From Flavobacteriaceae bacterium (GTDB lineage Bacteria; Bacteroidota; Bacteroidia; Flavobacteriales; Flavobacteriaceae): 64,000 nt of DNA. A program made the position numbers and the translations under genes. This document shows positions 16,576 to 24,038 of this stretch, piece after piece; the stretch's first letter is position 1, and each line of letters begins with the position of its first letter. Location: the NCBI GenBank assembly GCA_029238515.1, contig JAQWFW010000016.1:38257-102256 (forward strand). Reading direction: 5' to 3'. The notes beneath the pieces are model-generated. The model was not told where the DNA came from. It saw only the letters and a list, made by a program, of their open reading frames with translations, and did not search any database.

Positions 16576-17317
16576 ACTTTTGTGCTATGGTTTCTAAAAA
16601 ACGAGTTTCATAATCTTCTTTGCCTTTCCAATCATTGTAGTCTGGCTTTATGATGTTTTCTATAAAATCTGAAATCTCTTCAAAAGAATCCATAGTGCTT
16701 AATTGAGACATCACTCGGTCGTAATCTTCATTGTTGTTTTCAAATAAATGATTGACATATGCTAATCGATCATTGAGGCCAATTTGAAAACCAGTAGGTT
16801 TCAATTTGTCGTTCAGAGATGCTGGCGGGTCAGACGCTAATTCTTGTTCTTGTTCTTCTACAGGCGCAAAAATAGGAAGTTGGTTATAACTTGGCGATAA
16901 CGCTGATAAGTCTTGTTCTACAGGCTCTGGAGATTCTATTATCTCGTCCACTAAATCATCTACCACAGCGGTTTCTTGAGGCATTTGAGCAACAATATCT
17001 TTAATTTTTTCAATGGCAGGCTCCATAATGGCCTCTTCTTCCTCATTGTCAATATTCACATAAACTTTCTCATCAACCTCAACAGAGTCTGTGATTTTGT
17101 TGTTGAAAGCGCCCTCTAGAGCATCAAAAAAAGAAGCGTTTGTTGCTATATTCTCCGGAATTGCACCTTTGAACTGCGCGTCTAAAAAATTCAAAATTGA
17201 AATCTTTTGGTATAACAAAGCAACCTCTTGTTGCATTTTGGACAAGTCCTCTTTCCCTGTAAGCTTCAAGACTCTATGTGCTATGCTTATGAGTTCGGAT
17301 TCGAGTTTCTTTTTCAT
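16565..17317 (-). CDS. conserved hypothetical acidic protein
   Basis: 250 residues, soluble. The N-terminal helical block (MKKKLESELISIAHRVLKLT and LLYQKISILNFLDAQF) and the C-terminal block (DRLAYVNHLFENNNEDYDRV, DYNDWKGKEDYETRFLETIA) look conserved-type. The centre (about 85-165) is a Glu/Asp/Pro-rich disordered linker. I recognise it as a protein commonly found in Flavobacteriia, often close to the thymidine kinase gene, without known function. It is divergent from tdk with 117 bp between starts; its stop overlaps the lipoprotein gene by 11 bp. Confidence 0.72.
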   Translation of the reverse strand: MKKKLESELISIAHRVLKLTGKEDLSKMQQEVALLYQKISILNFLDAQFKGAIPENIATNASFFDALEGAFNNKITDSVEVDEKVYVNIDNEEEEAIMEPAIEKIKDIVAQMPQETAVVDDLVDEIIESPEPVEQDLSALSPSYNQLPIFAPVEEQEQELASDPPASLNDKLKPTGFQIGLNDRLAYVNHLFENNNEDYDRVMSQLSTMDSFEEISDFIENIIKPDYNDWKGKEDYETRFLETIAQKFTA

Positions 17318-17434
17318 TTTTAAAAAAAATTAATGCGGTTGAATAAGTTTTAGAGTTGTGCTTTTATTTTTAGTAAATTTACATCACATTTATTACAAGC
17401 AATCAAAATTGTTTGCTTGCGCTAAAATTACAAA

Positions 17435-18076
17435 ATGTTTCTTGAAAATACAGTAAACCCTAAAGAACAATTTGGATGGATTGAAGTCATCTGTGGATCA
17501 ATGTTTTCTGGAAAAACAGAAGAACTGATTAGACGTCTTAAACGCGCGCAGTTTGCAAAGCAAAAAGTCGAAATATTTAAACCTGCAATAGATGTTCGCT
17601 ACGAAGAGGATCGTGTAGTTTCTCATGATGCCAACGAAATTCGTTCTACTCCCGTCCCTGCTGCATCCAATATTCCGCTTCTTGCCGATGGTTGTGATGT
17701 GGTGGGTATAGACGAGGCGCAGTTCTTTGACAATGAAATTGTGAGCGTGTGTAATGCACTTGCCAATAAAGGCATTCGTGTTATTGTTGCTGGTTTGGAT
17801 ATGGATTTTAAAGGAAACCCATTTGGCCCCATGCCAAATCTTATGGCCACTGCAGAGTATGTCACTAAAGTTCATGCAGTATGTACAAGGACGGGGAATT
17901 TGGCGCAGTATAGTTTTCGAAAATCAAATGACGATAAATTAGTTCTTTTAGGGGAAGTAAACGAATATGAGCCGCTTAGCCGGAGCGCTTTTTACAAGGC
18001 CATGACTAAAGAAAAAATCAAAGAAATAAAGGTTGTGGACCCTTTAAGTGTGGCGGCTAAGAAGACTAAAAACTAA
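17435..18076 (+). CDS. tdk: thymidine kinase, type II
   Basis: 213 residues. It phosphorylates thymidine to dTMP with ATP (pyrimidine salvage). The P-loop is [14 protein letters not shown] (residues 21-34), the catalytic/acidic block is [13 protein letters not shown], and the lasso region follows ICTRTG-like text. The structural zinc site of the family (two Cys-x-x-Cys pairs) is degenerate: the first pair reads CTRT and the second SRSA, so only one of four cysteines remains. This resembles other flavobacterial enzymes and probably does not mean loss of activity. The alr gene follows after 5 bp. Confidence 0.95.
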   Translation: MFLENTVNPKEQFGWIEVICGSMFSGKTEELIRRLKRAQFAKQKVEIFKPAIDVRYEEDRVVSHDANEIRSTPVPAASNIPLLADGCDVVGIDEAQFFDNEIVSVCNALANKGIRVIVAGLDMDFKGNPFGPMPNLMATAEYVTKVHAVCTRTGNLAQYSFRKSNDDKLVLLGEVNEYEPLSRSAFYKAMTKEKIKEIKVVDPLSVAAKKTKN

Positions 18077-18081
18077 CTCTT

Positions 18082-19185
18082 GTGGTGGGCGAAACAATAT
18101 TAGAAATTAACCTTTCTGCACTGAAGAACAACGTTCAGTTGCTACGAGAAAAAATAAAGAAAGACACCATGTTGCTCGCTGTGGTTAAAGCATTTGCTTA
18201 TGGTAGTGATGCTGTAAAAATCGCCCAATTTCTCGAAACTTTAGGTGTGGATTATTTTGCCGTAGCATACATTCGCGAAGGTGTAAAACTTAGAGAAGCG
18301 GGGGTAAAAACTCCCATTTTAGTCCTTCACCCTCAGCCCATAAATTTTCCGCTTATTTTAGACTACAATCTCGAACCTAGCTTATATAGTTTCAACACCC
18401 TTAATTCATTTGCTAAAGTCGCTGATTCAAATGGTCGAGAGAATTATCCTGTTCATATTAAATTCAATACTGGGCTAAATAGACTTGGATTTAAAAGTAC
18501 TGAATTAACAGAAGTAATAGATGTTATTAAGGCAAACAAATCTATTGCGGTAACCTCTATTTTTTCGCACTTAGCTGCAAGTGAGGATTCAAATGAGCGT
18601 TCTTTTACGCAAGCTCAAATTAAACAATTTAAGTCCATTACCGAACACTTTAAGTCCCTCTACGGACGCTCTGTATTAAGACACCTTTACAATACTTCAG
18701 GTGTAATTAATTTCCCCGAAGGACAATTTGATATGGTGCGCTGCGGAATAGGAATATACGGATATGATAACACAGAAGATGGAAAAAGTAAATTCATGCC
18801 AGTTGTTGCGCTAAAAACCATTATTTCGCAAATTCATACCATTGAAAAAGGTCAAAGTGTTGGGTACAACAGAGCTTTTGTTGCTAATCAAACAAAAAGA
18901 ATTGCAACACTGCCCATCGGACATGCCGATGGAATTGGTAGACAATATGGAAATGGTGTTGGTACTGTTCGTGTTCATGGAAACAGTGCGCCTATTGTTG
19001 GAAATGTCTGTATGGATATGATCATGATAGATGTAACAGAGGTTGATTGTGAAGAAGGCGATGAGGTTGTATTGTTTGATAAACAAACTACTGCTGAGGC
19101 CTTTGCTGGCAACGCAAACACCATCTCTTATGAACTACTCACAGGGATTTCTCAACGCGTGAAACGCAAATTCATTACAGAATAA
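18082..19185 (+). CDS. alr: alanine racemase
   Basis: 367 residues. PLP-dependent interconversion of L- and D-alanine for peptidoglycan. The PLP-lysine block is LLAVVKAFAYGSDAVKIA near residue 36, and the opposite catalytic tyrosine sits in SVGYNRAFVA. The substrate/PLP-phosphate blocks RLGFKSTEL and VRCGIGIYGY, and the C-terminal GNVCMDMIMIDVTEV, are present. The start is GTG at 18082 (a second GTG is at 18085), 5 bp after the tdk stop, so the pair is probably co-transcribed. Length is normal for a stand-alone racemase; no MurF fusion is present, although such fusions are known in this phylum. Confidence 0.95.
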   Translation: MVGETILEINLSALKNNVQLLREKIKKDTMLLAVVKAFAYGSDAVKIAQFLETLGVDYFAVAYIREGVKLREAGVKTPILVLHPQPINFPLILDYNLEPSLYSFNTLNSFAKVADSNGRENYPVHIKFNTGLNRLGFKSTELTEVIDVIKANKSIAVTSIFSHLAASEDSNERSFTQAQIKQFKSITEHFKSLYGRSVLRHLYNTSGVINFPEGQFDMVRCGIGIYGYDNTEDGKSKFMPVVALKTIISQIHTIEKGQSVGYNRAFVANQTKRIATLPIGHADGIGRQYGNGVGTVRVHGNSAPIVGNVCMDMIMIDVTEVDCEEGDEVVLFDKQTTAEAFAGNANTISYELLTGISQRVKRKFITE

Positions 19186-19259
19186 TTTAATTTTTAATAA
19201 AAAATTTTGGTTCCATTTTTTTATCCAGAAAATTTAAATAAAAATCAATCCTTATTTAC

Positions 19260-19267
19260 TAATTTTG
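19260..19267 (+). promoter_or_regulatory. candidate -7 box upstream of asd
   Basis: TAATTTTG matches TAnnTTTG and lies 24 bases before the ATG at 19292. No TTG was found at normal -33 spacing. Confidence 0.4.
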
Positions 19268-19291
19268 TACCCTAATTTTAAGAATCATAAA

Positions 19292-20290
19292 ATGAAAATA
19301 GCAGTTGTAGGTGCAACAGGAATGGTTGGTACCATAATGATGAAGTTGTTGGAGGAGCGAAACTTCCCTGTTTCTGAGCTTATCCCAGTAGCTTCTGAAC
19401 GTAGTGTAGGAAAAATTGTAACATTTAAAGGAAAAGAACACAAAATTGTTGGTTTAGAAAAAGCAGTTGAACTCAAGCCGGATATAGCAATTTTTTCTGC
19501 TGGTGGAGAGACCTCATTAATTTGGGCGCCAAAATTTGCAGAAGTAAACTGTGTGGTTATCGACAACTCATCGGCATGGCGAATGGATCCAACAAAAAAG
19601 CTTGTGGTTCCAGAAATTAATGCCAATGTTATTACATCTGAAGACAAAATTATTGCTAACCCCAACTGCTCCACGATTCAATTGGTTATGGCTTTAGCTC
19701 CATTACACGAACAATACAAAATGAAACGTGTGATTGTGTCTACATATCAATCCGTTTCTGGAACTGGCGTAAAAGCGGTTCGTCAAATGGAAAATGAGAT
19801 TCATGGTAAAAGTGATGAAATGGCCTACCCTTATCCTATTTTCAAAAATGCGCTTCCTCATTGTGATGTCTTTTTAGATAACGGATACACCAAAGAAGAA
19901 ATGAAGTTGGCCAAAGAGCCACAGAAAATATTAGGAGATAATTCCTTTGCAATCACAGCAACTGCTGTAAGAATTCCTACTGCTGGTGGGCATTCAGAGT
20001 CTGTAAACGTTCAGTTTGAAAAAGAATTTGAGCTCAAAGATATTCGCAACCTTCTAAATCAAATGCCTGGCGTTACTGTTCAAGACAACCCAGACACAAA
20101 CACTTATCCGATGCCTATTTTTGCGCACAACAAAGATGACGTATTTGTGGGGCGAATACGCAGAGACGAAAGCATGCCTAATACCTTAAACATGTGGATT
20201 GTTGCTGATAACTTAAGAAAAGGAGCGGCTACCAACGCCATACAAATTGCAGAATACATGGTAGAGCATGTATTCACTCCGGCCACATAA
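19292..20290 (+). CDS. asd: aspartate-semialdehyde dehydrogenase
   Basis: 332 residues from the ATG at 19292. NADPH-dependent conversion of aspartyl phosphate to aspartate semialdehyde (lysine/diaminopimelate, threonine, methionine pathways). The nucleotide-binding start is MKIAVVGATGMVG. The catalytic Cys126 sits in ANPNCSTIQLV and the substrate-binding block is VSTYQSVSGTGVKAV. The frame extends upstream to a TTG at 19265, but the added residues are not family-like. The stop overlaps the next gene by one base (TAATG), so the ABC ATPase is probably translationally coupled to asd, an unusual partner. Confidence 0.96.
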   Translation: MKIAVVGATGMVGTIMMKLLEERNFPVSELIPVASERSVGKIVTFKGKEHKIVGLEKAVELKPDIAIFSAGGETSLIWAPKFAEVNCVVIDNSSAWRMDPTKKLVVPEINANVITSEDKIIANPNCSTIQLVMALAPLHEQYKMKRVIVSTYQSVSGTGVKAVRQMENEIHGKSDEMAYPYPIFKNALPHCDVFLDNGYTKEEMKLAKEPQKILGDNSFAITATAVRIPTAGGHSESVNVQFEKEFELKDIRNLLNQMPGVTVQDNPDTNTYPMPIFAHNKDDVFVGRIRRDESMPNTLNMWIVADNLRKGAATNAIQIAEYMVEHVFTPAT

Positions 20291-21207
20291 TGCTCTCTGT
20301 TCAAAACGTTACTTTTAGCTATGGAGAAAGCAAAACAATAACAAATCTCTCTCTTGATGTTAAACAAGGGGAATACCTTGCGGTTGTTGGCGAGAGTGGT
20401 TCTGGCAAAAGTACTTTGCTAAAGCTAATTTATGGTGAATTTGATGTTGATGAAGGTGAAATCTCATGGAACAAATCTCGAGTTCTAGGCCCAAAAGACA
20501 AGCTTGTTGTTGGGCATGAATTTATGAAGTATGTGGCACAAGAATTTGATCTAATGCCCTATACCACGGTTAGTGAAAACATTGGAACGCATCTTTCAAA
20601 TTTTTTTCCAGAAGAAAAAGAAAAACGCATCAAAGAACTTCTAGACGTTGTTGAGCTTCAGAAATTTAGCAACACAAAGGTAAAATTACTAAGCGGTGGT
20701 CAAAAACAACGGGTAGCTCTAGCAAAAGCCATTGCTAAACAACCTGAAGTCATTTTACTTGACGAACCCTTTAGTCATATTGACAACTTTAAAAAACAGT
20801 CGTTACGAAAAAACTTATTTCAGTTCTTGAAATCTAAAAATATTGCTTGTGTGGTAGCAACCCACGACAAAAATGATGTTTTGGCTTTTGCAGATCAAAT
20901 GTTGGTACTACATAACGGCAAAATGCTTCTTAAAGGAGCTCCTAAGGTGCTCTATAAAACCCCAAAACATGCATTGGTTGCTGCTTTTTTCTCTGATTAC
21001 TGTATACTGGACGGCGTCATTTATTACGCACACCAAATTACATTTTCAAAACAAGGAACTATAAAGGCAGATGTAAAGCATAGCTTCTTTCAAGGAACGC
21101 ATTACATGATTGAAGCTGAGGTCAACAATCAAACAGTATACTTCAGCCACCCCTCAGCGCTCGAAGAAAAACAAGAGGTGTCTTTAGAGATTAAGGCAAA
21201 TCTCTAA
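20290..21207 (+). CDS. ABC transporter ATP-binding protein without adjacent permease
   Basis: 305 residues. Walker A GESGSGKST (34-42), Q-loop in VAQEFDLMP, signature LSGGQKQRVALAKA (about 134), Walker B VILLDEP, and H-loop VVATHDKND. A C-terminal extension of about 85 residues (starting around FFSDYCILDGVIYYA) resembles the TOBE-like regulatory domain of polyamine/sulfate importers of the PotA/CysA type. No permease or binding protein gene lies nearby, so substrate and direction are unknown. The gene is coupled to asd by a one-base overlap. Confidence 0.85.
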   Translation: MLSVQNVTFSYGESKTITNLSLDVKQGEYLAVVGESGSGKSTLLKLIYGEFDVDEGEISWNKSRVLGPKDKLVVGHEFMKYVAQEFDLMPYTTVSENIGTHLSNFFPEEKEKRIKELLDVVELQKFSNTKVKLLSGGQKQRVALAKAIAKQPEVILLDEPFSHIDNFKKQSLRKNLFQFLKSKNIACVVATHDKNDVLAFADQMLVLHNGKMLLKGAPKVLYKTPKHALVAAFFSDYCILDGVIYYAHQITFSKQGTIKADVKHSFFQGTHYMIEAEVNNQTVYFSHPSALEEKQEVSLEIKANL

Positions 21208-21286
21208 AAAATTCATTAATTTAGTAGCAATCCTTAAATCTTGTTTCACACTAAAACACTACGTTTTGTGTCTAAATTAAACTGTT

Positions 21287-23044
21287 ATGGTTGCTGATAC
21301 TACTCATTTTGAAGAGGTTATAGAAAGACTTCCGCGTCATTTGCAACAATTTATTGCACCCCAGAATTACGACGAATATACGCCAATCAATCAAGCGGTT
21401 TGGCGTTACGTGATGCGTAAAAATATCACCTATTTAAAAAATGTTGCTCACAAATCTTACTTAGAAGGGTTGAAGAAAACCGGAATTGAAATAGATGCCA
21501 TTCCAAGCATTTATGGCATGAATCGGATCCTTAAAGAAATTGGTTGGGCGGCTGTTGCGGTAGACGGATTTATCCCCCCAAATGCGTTTATGGAGTTTCA
21601 GGCGAACAAAGTGCTTGTTATTGCGTCTGACATCAGACAATTGGAACACATAGAGTATACGCCCGCTCCTGATATCATTCATGAAGCTTCTGGTCATGCA
21701 CCAATAATTGCAAACCCTGATTATGCGGAATTTCTAAGACGACTAGGTGAGATTGGCGCAAAAGCAATTCTCTCTAAATATGATATTGACCTCTACGAAG
21801 CAGTACGGAAACTTTCTATCTTGAAAGAAGCGCCCGGTGTAAATGAAAAGGATATTAGGGCGGCGGGGCAAGAGGTCAACACCCTCCAAAAGCAGCATCA
21901 CGAGTTTTCAGAAATGGCACAAATAAGAAATATGCAATGGTGGAGCGTAGAATATGGTTTAATTGGCCCTATGAATAATCCGAAAATATATGGTGCAGGA
22001 CTATTGTCTTCTATTGGAGAAAGTGAGTGGTGTATGAGTAGTAAGGTCAAAAAAATTCCTTACTCAACAGGTGTCGCACAAATGGGGTTTGATATTACTA
22101 AACCCCAACCCCAACTTTACGTGACTCCGGACTTCGCATATTTAATGGAGGTCTTGGAAGAGTTTGCAAATACACTAAGCATTCGTAAAGGGGGATATAA
22201 AGGGCTGCAAAGACTCATTGACTCAAAAACGATAGGCACTATAGAGCTTAGCACTGGCTTGCAAATTTCTGGAGTGTTTACAAAACTTATCCTCAACGAA
22301 GATCGTGACGTTATTTATTTTAAAACCGAAGGGCCTACCGCTTTGGCTTATAGAGATAAAGAGCTTGTTGGTCATGGAATAAAAACACACAAACATGGCT
22401 ACAGTTCGCCGCTGGGTATGCTAAAAAGCGTAAACCTGCCCATTGAAAATATGACGCCGGTTGACTTAAAAGCGTATAATTTATACGATGGACAACGACT
22501 GTCCTTTGCCTTTGAAAGTGGGATAATGGTTGAGGGGCTAAACATCACGGGAATAAGAAATGTAAAAGGAAAAATAATGGTCATTCAACTTGAAGACTGT
22601 ACCGTGACACACAAGGACGAAGTGCTTTTTAGACCAGAATACGGTGTATTTGATATGGCTATTGGAAACAGTATTGTTTCGGCTTTTGCTGGTGCTGCTG
22701 ACAATAATTCTTTTCCTAATTTGTACGTTGTTTCTAAAACAAAAACCATCAAGGTGCAAAAAACAGAAAACGAAATGGCACTAGAAAATCTGTACCAACG
22801 TATTCGAACGTATAGAACAACCTCTGAGTATACTGATAAAGACCTAAACGAGATTTTCCACACTTTAATTGAAAACCACAAGAATGACTGGTTGTTGTCG
22901 ATAGAACTTTTAGAATTAGCTAAAAGCAATAACTTGATTTCAAATATTAAAACCCACCTAAATTTAATATCTAAGAGTAGGCCTAAATTGAGTCACCTAA
23001 TCAATTCTGGAATTGCGCTTGTTGACACCCATATTGTGCTTTGA
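21287..23044 (+). CDS. aromatic amino acid hydroxylase, long form
   Basis: 585 residues. The N-terminal part (1-285) is a pterin-dependent aromatic amino acid hydroxylase domain. The iron ligands are visible as His132 and His137 in PDIIHEASGHAPI and Glu222 in WWSVEYGLIG, followed by the very family-specific IYGAGLLSSIGESEWCM. Phenylalanine to tyrosine is the likely reaction. The segment between His137 and the glutamate is about 45 residues longer than in animal PAH. The C-terminal 300 residues are not part of the usual bacterial PhhA (about 260-300 residues in total) and I cannot assign them. They contain beta-rich text around LEDCTVTHKDEVLFRPEYGV and a helical end. A 79-bp gap separates it from the ABC ATPase gene. 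Confidence 0.85.
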   Translation: MVADTTHFEEVIERLPRHLQQFIAPQNYDEYTPINQAVWRYVMRKNITYLKNVAHKSYLEGLKKTGIEIDAIPSIYGMNRILKEIGWAAVAVDGFIPPNAFMEFQANKVLVIASDIRQLEHIEYTPAPDIIHEASGHAPIIANPDYAEFLRRLGEIGAKAILSKYDIDLYEAVRKLSILKEAPGVNEKDIRAAGQEVNTLQKQHHEFSEMAQIRNMQWWSVEYGLIGPMNNPKIYGAGLLSSIGESEWCMSSKVKKIPYSTGVAQMGFDITKPQPQLYVTPDFAYLMEVLEEFANTLSIRKGGYKGLQRLIDSKTIGTIELSTGLQISGVFTKLILNEDRDVIYFKTEGPTALAYRDKELVGHGIKTHKHGYSSPLGMLKSVNLPIENMTPVDLKAYNLYDGQRLSFAFESGIMVEGLNITGIRNVKGKIMVIQLEDCTVTHKDEVLFRPEYGVFDMAIGNSIVSAFAGAADNNSFPNLYVVSKTKTIKVQKTENEMALENLYQRIRTYRTTSEYTDKDLNEIFHTLIENHKNDWLLSIELLELAKSNNLISNIKTHLNLISKSRPKLSHLINSGIALVDTHIVL

Positions 23045-23098
23045 TTGAAAACCTTTTTATTATCTTTATACAAAATCAACTTTAAAAACTAAATTGTT

Positions 23099-24022
23099 AT
23101 GTCACTTTTCATGTACCCTTTTATTTTCTTTGGCGCGCTTATTATTTTTGCCGCTTTTTTTGTTGTCAAACAACAAACTGCCGCCGTAATAGAACGCTTT
23201 GGTAAATTTCAAAGCATTCGTCACTCTGGACTTCAACTTAAAATCCCTTTAATTGACCGCATCGCTGGTCGATTGAGCTTAAAGATTCAACAGCTCGACG
23301 TTATTGTAGAAACAAAAACACTTGATGATGTTTTTGTTCGGCTTAAGGTTTCTGTGCAATACAAAGTTATTCGAGAAAAAGTATACGAAGCATTTTACAA
23401 ACTAGATTACCCACATGACCAAATCACTTCATATGTGTTTGATGTTGTACGCGCCGAGGTTCCAAAAATGAAACTCGATGATGTTTTTGTTAAAAAAGAC
23501 GACATCGCAATTGCCGTAAAAACAGAACTCAACGAAGCGATGATGGATTATGGTTACGACATCATTAAAACTCTTGTAACCGATATTGATCCCGATGCGC
23601 AAGTGAAACAGGCAATGAACCGCATCAATGCCTCTGAACGTGAAAAAATTGCTGCTCAATTTGAAGGTGATGCTGCACGTATTTTAATTGTAGAAAAAGC
23701 AAAAGCTGAAGCTGAAAGTAAGCGCCTACAAGGCCAAGGTATTGCAGATCAGCGACGAGAAATTGCTCGTGGATTGGAAGAGTCTGTTGAAGTATTGAAC
23801 AAGGTGGGTATTAATTCTCAAGAAGCTTCTGCGCTGATTGTTGTAACACAACATTACGACACGCTTCAGTCTATTGGTGGTGAGTCTAATAGTAATTTAA
23901 TTTTATTGCCAAATTCTCCTCAGGCCGGAAGTAATATGTTGAATGATATGGTTGCTAGTTTTACGGCCAGCAATCAAATCGGAGAAGCCATGAAAAACCA
24001 GAAGAAGAAAAAAGAGGAGTAG
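23099..24022 (+). CDS. SPFH/Band 7 domain protein (stomatin/prohibitin-like)
   Basis: 307 residues. An N-terminal membrane helix (about 4-24, PFIFFGALIIFAAFFVVKQQ) precedes an SPFH domain (TAAVIERFGKFQSIRHSGLQ, then LKIPLIDRIAGRLSLKIQQL). After it comes a coiled-coil arm with ASEREKIAAQFEGDAARILI and AEAESKRLQGQGIADQRREI. This architecture matches the stomatin/HflK-like group that forms membrane-bound oligomeric rings with a role in membrane organisation or protease control. No NfeD-type protease gene is adjacent. It converges with glnS, 16 bp between stops. Confidence 0.9.
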   Translation: MSLFMYPFIFFGALIIFAAFFVVKQQTAAVIERFGKFQSIRHSGLQLKIPLIDRIAGRLSLKIQQLDVIVETKTLDDVFVRLKVSVQYKVIREKVYEAFYKLDYPHDQITSYVFDVVRAEVPKMKLDDVFVKKDDIAIAVKTELNEAMMDYGYDIIKTLVTDIDPDAQVKQAMNRINASEREKIAAQFEGDAARILIVEKAKAEAESKRLQGQGIADQRREIARGLEESVEVLNKVGINSQEASALIVVTQHYDTLQSIGGESNSNLILLPNSPQAGSNMLNDMVASFTASNQIGEAMKNQKKKKEE

Positions 24023-24038
24023 TCTCTTATACTTTTAA

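Noticed and set aside
21247..21270. Imperfect hairpin around AAAAC/GTTTT before the hydroxylase gene
   Set aside because: Short stem with a bulge and no following T-run; could be an operator, but there is no supporting evidence.
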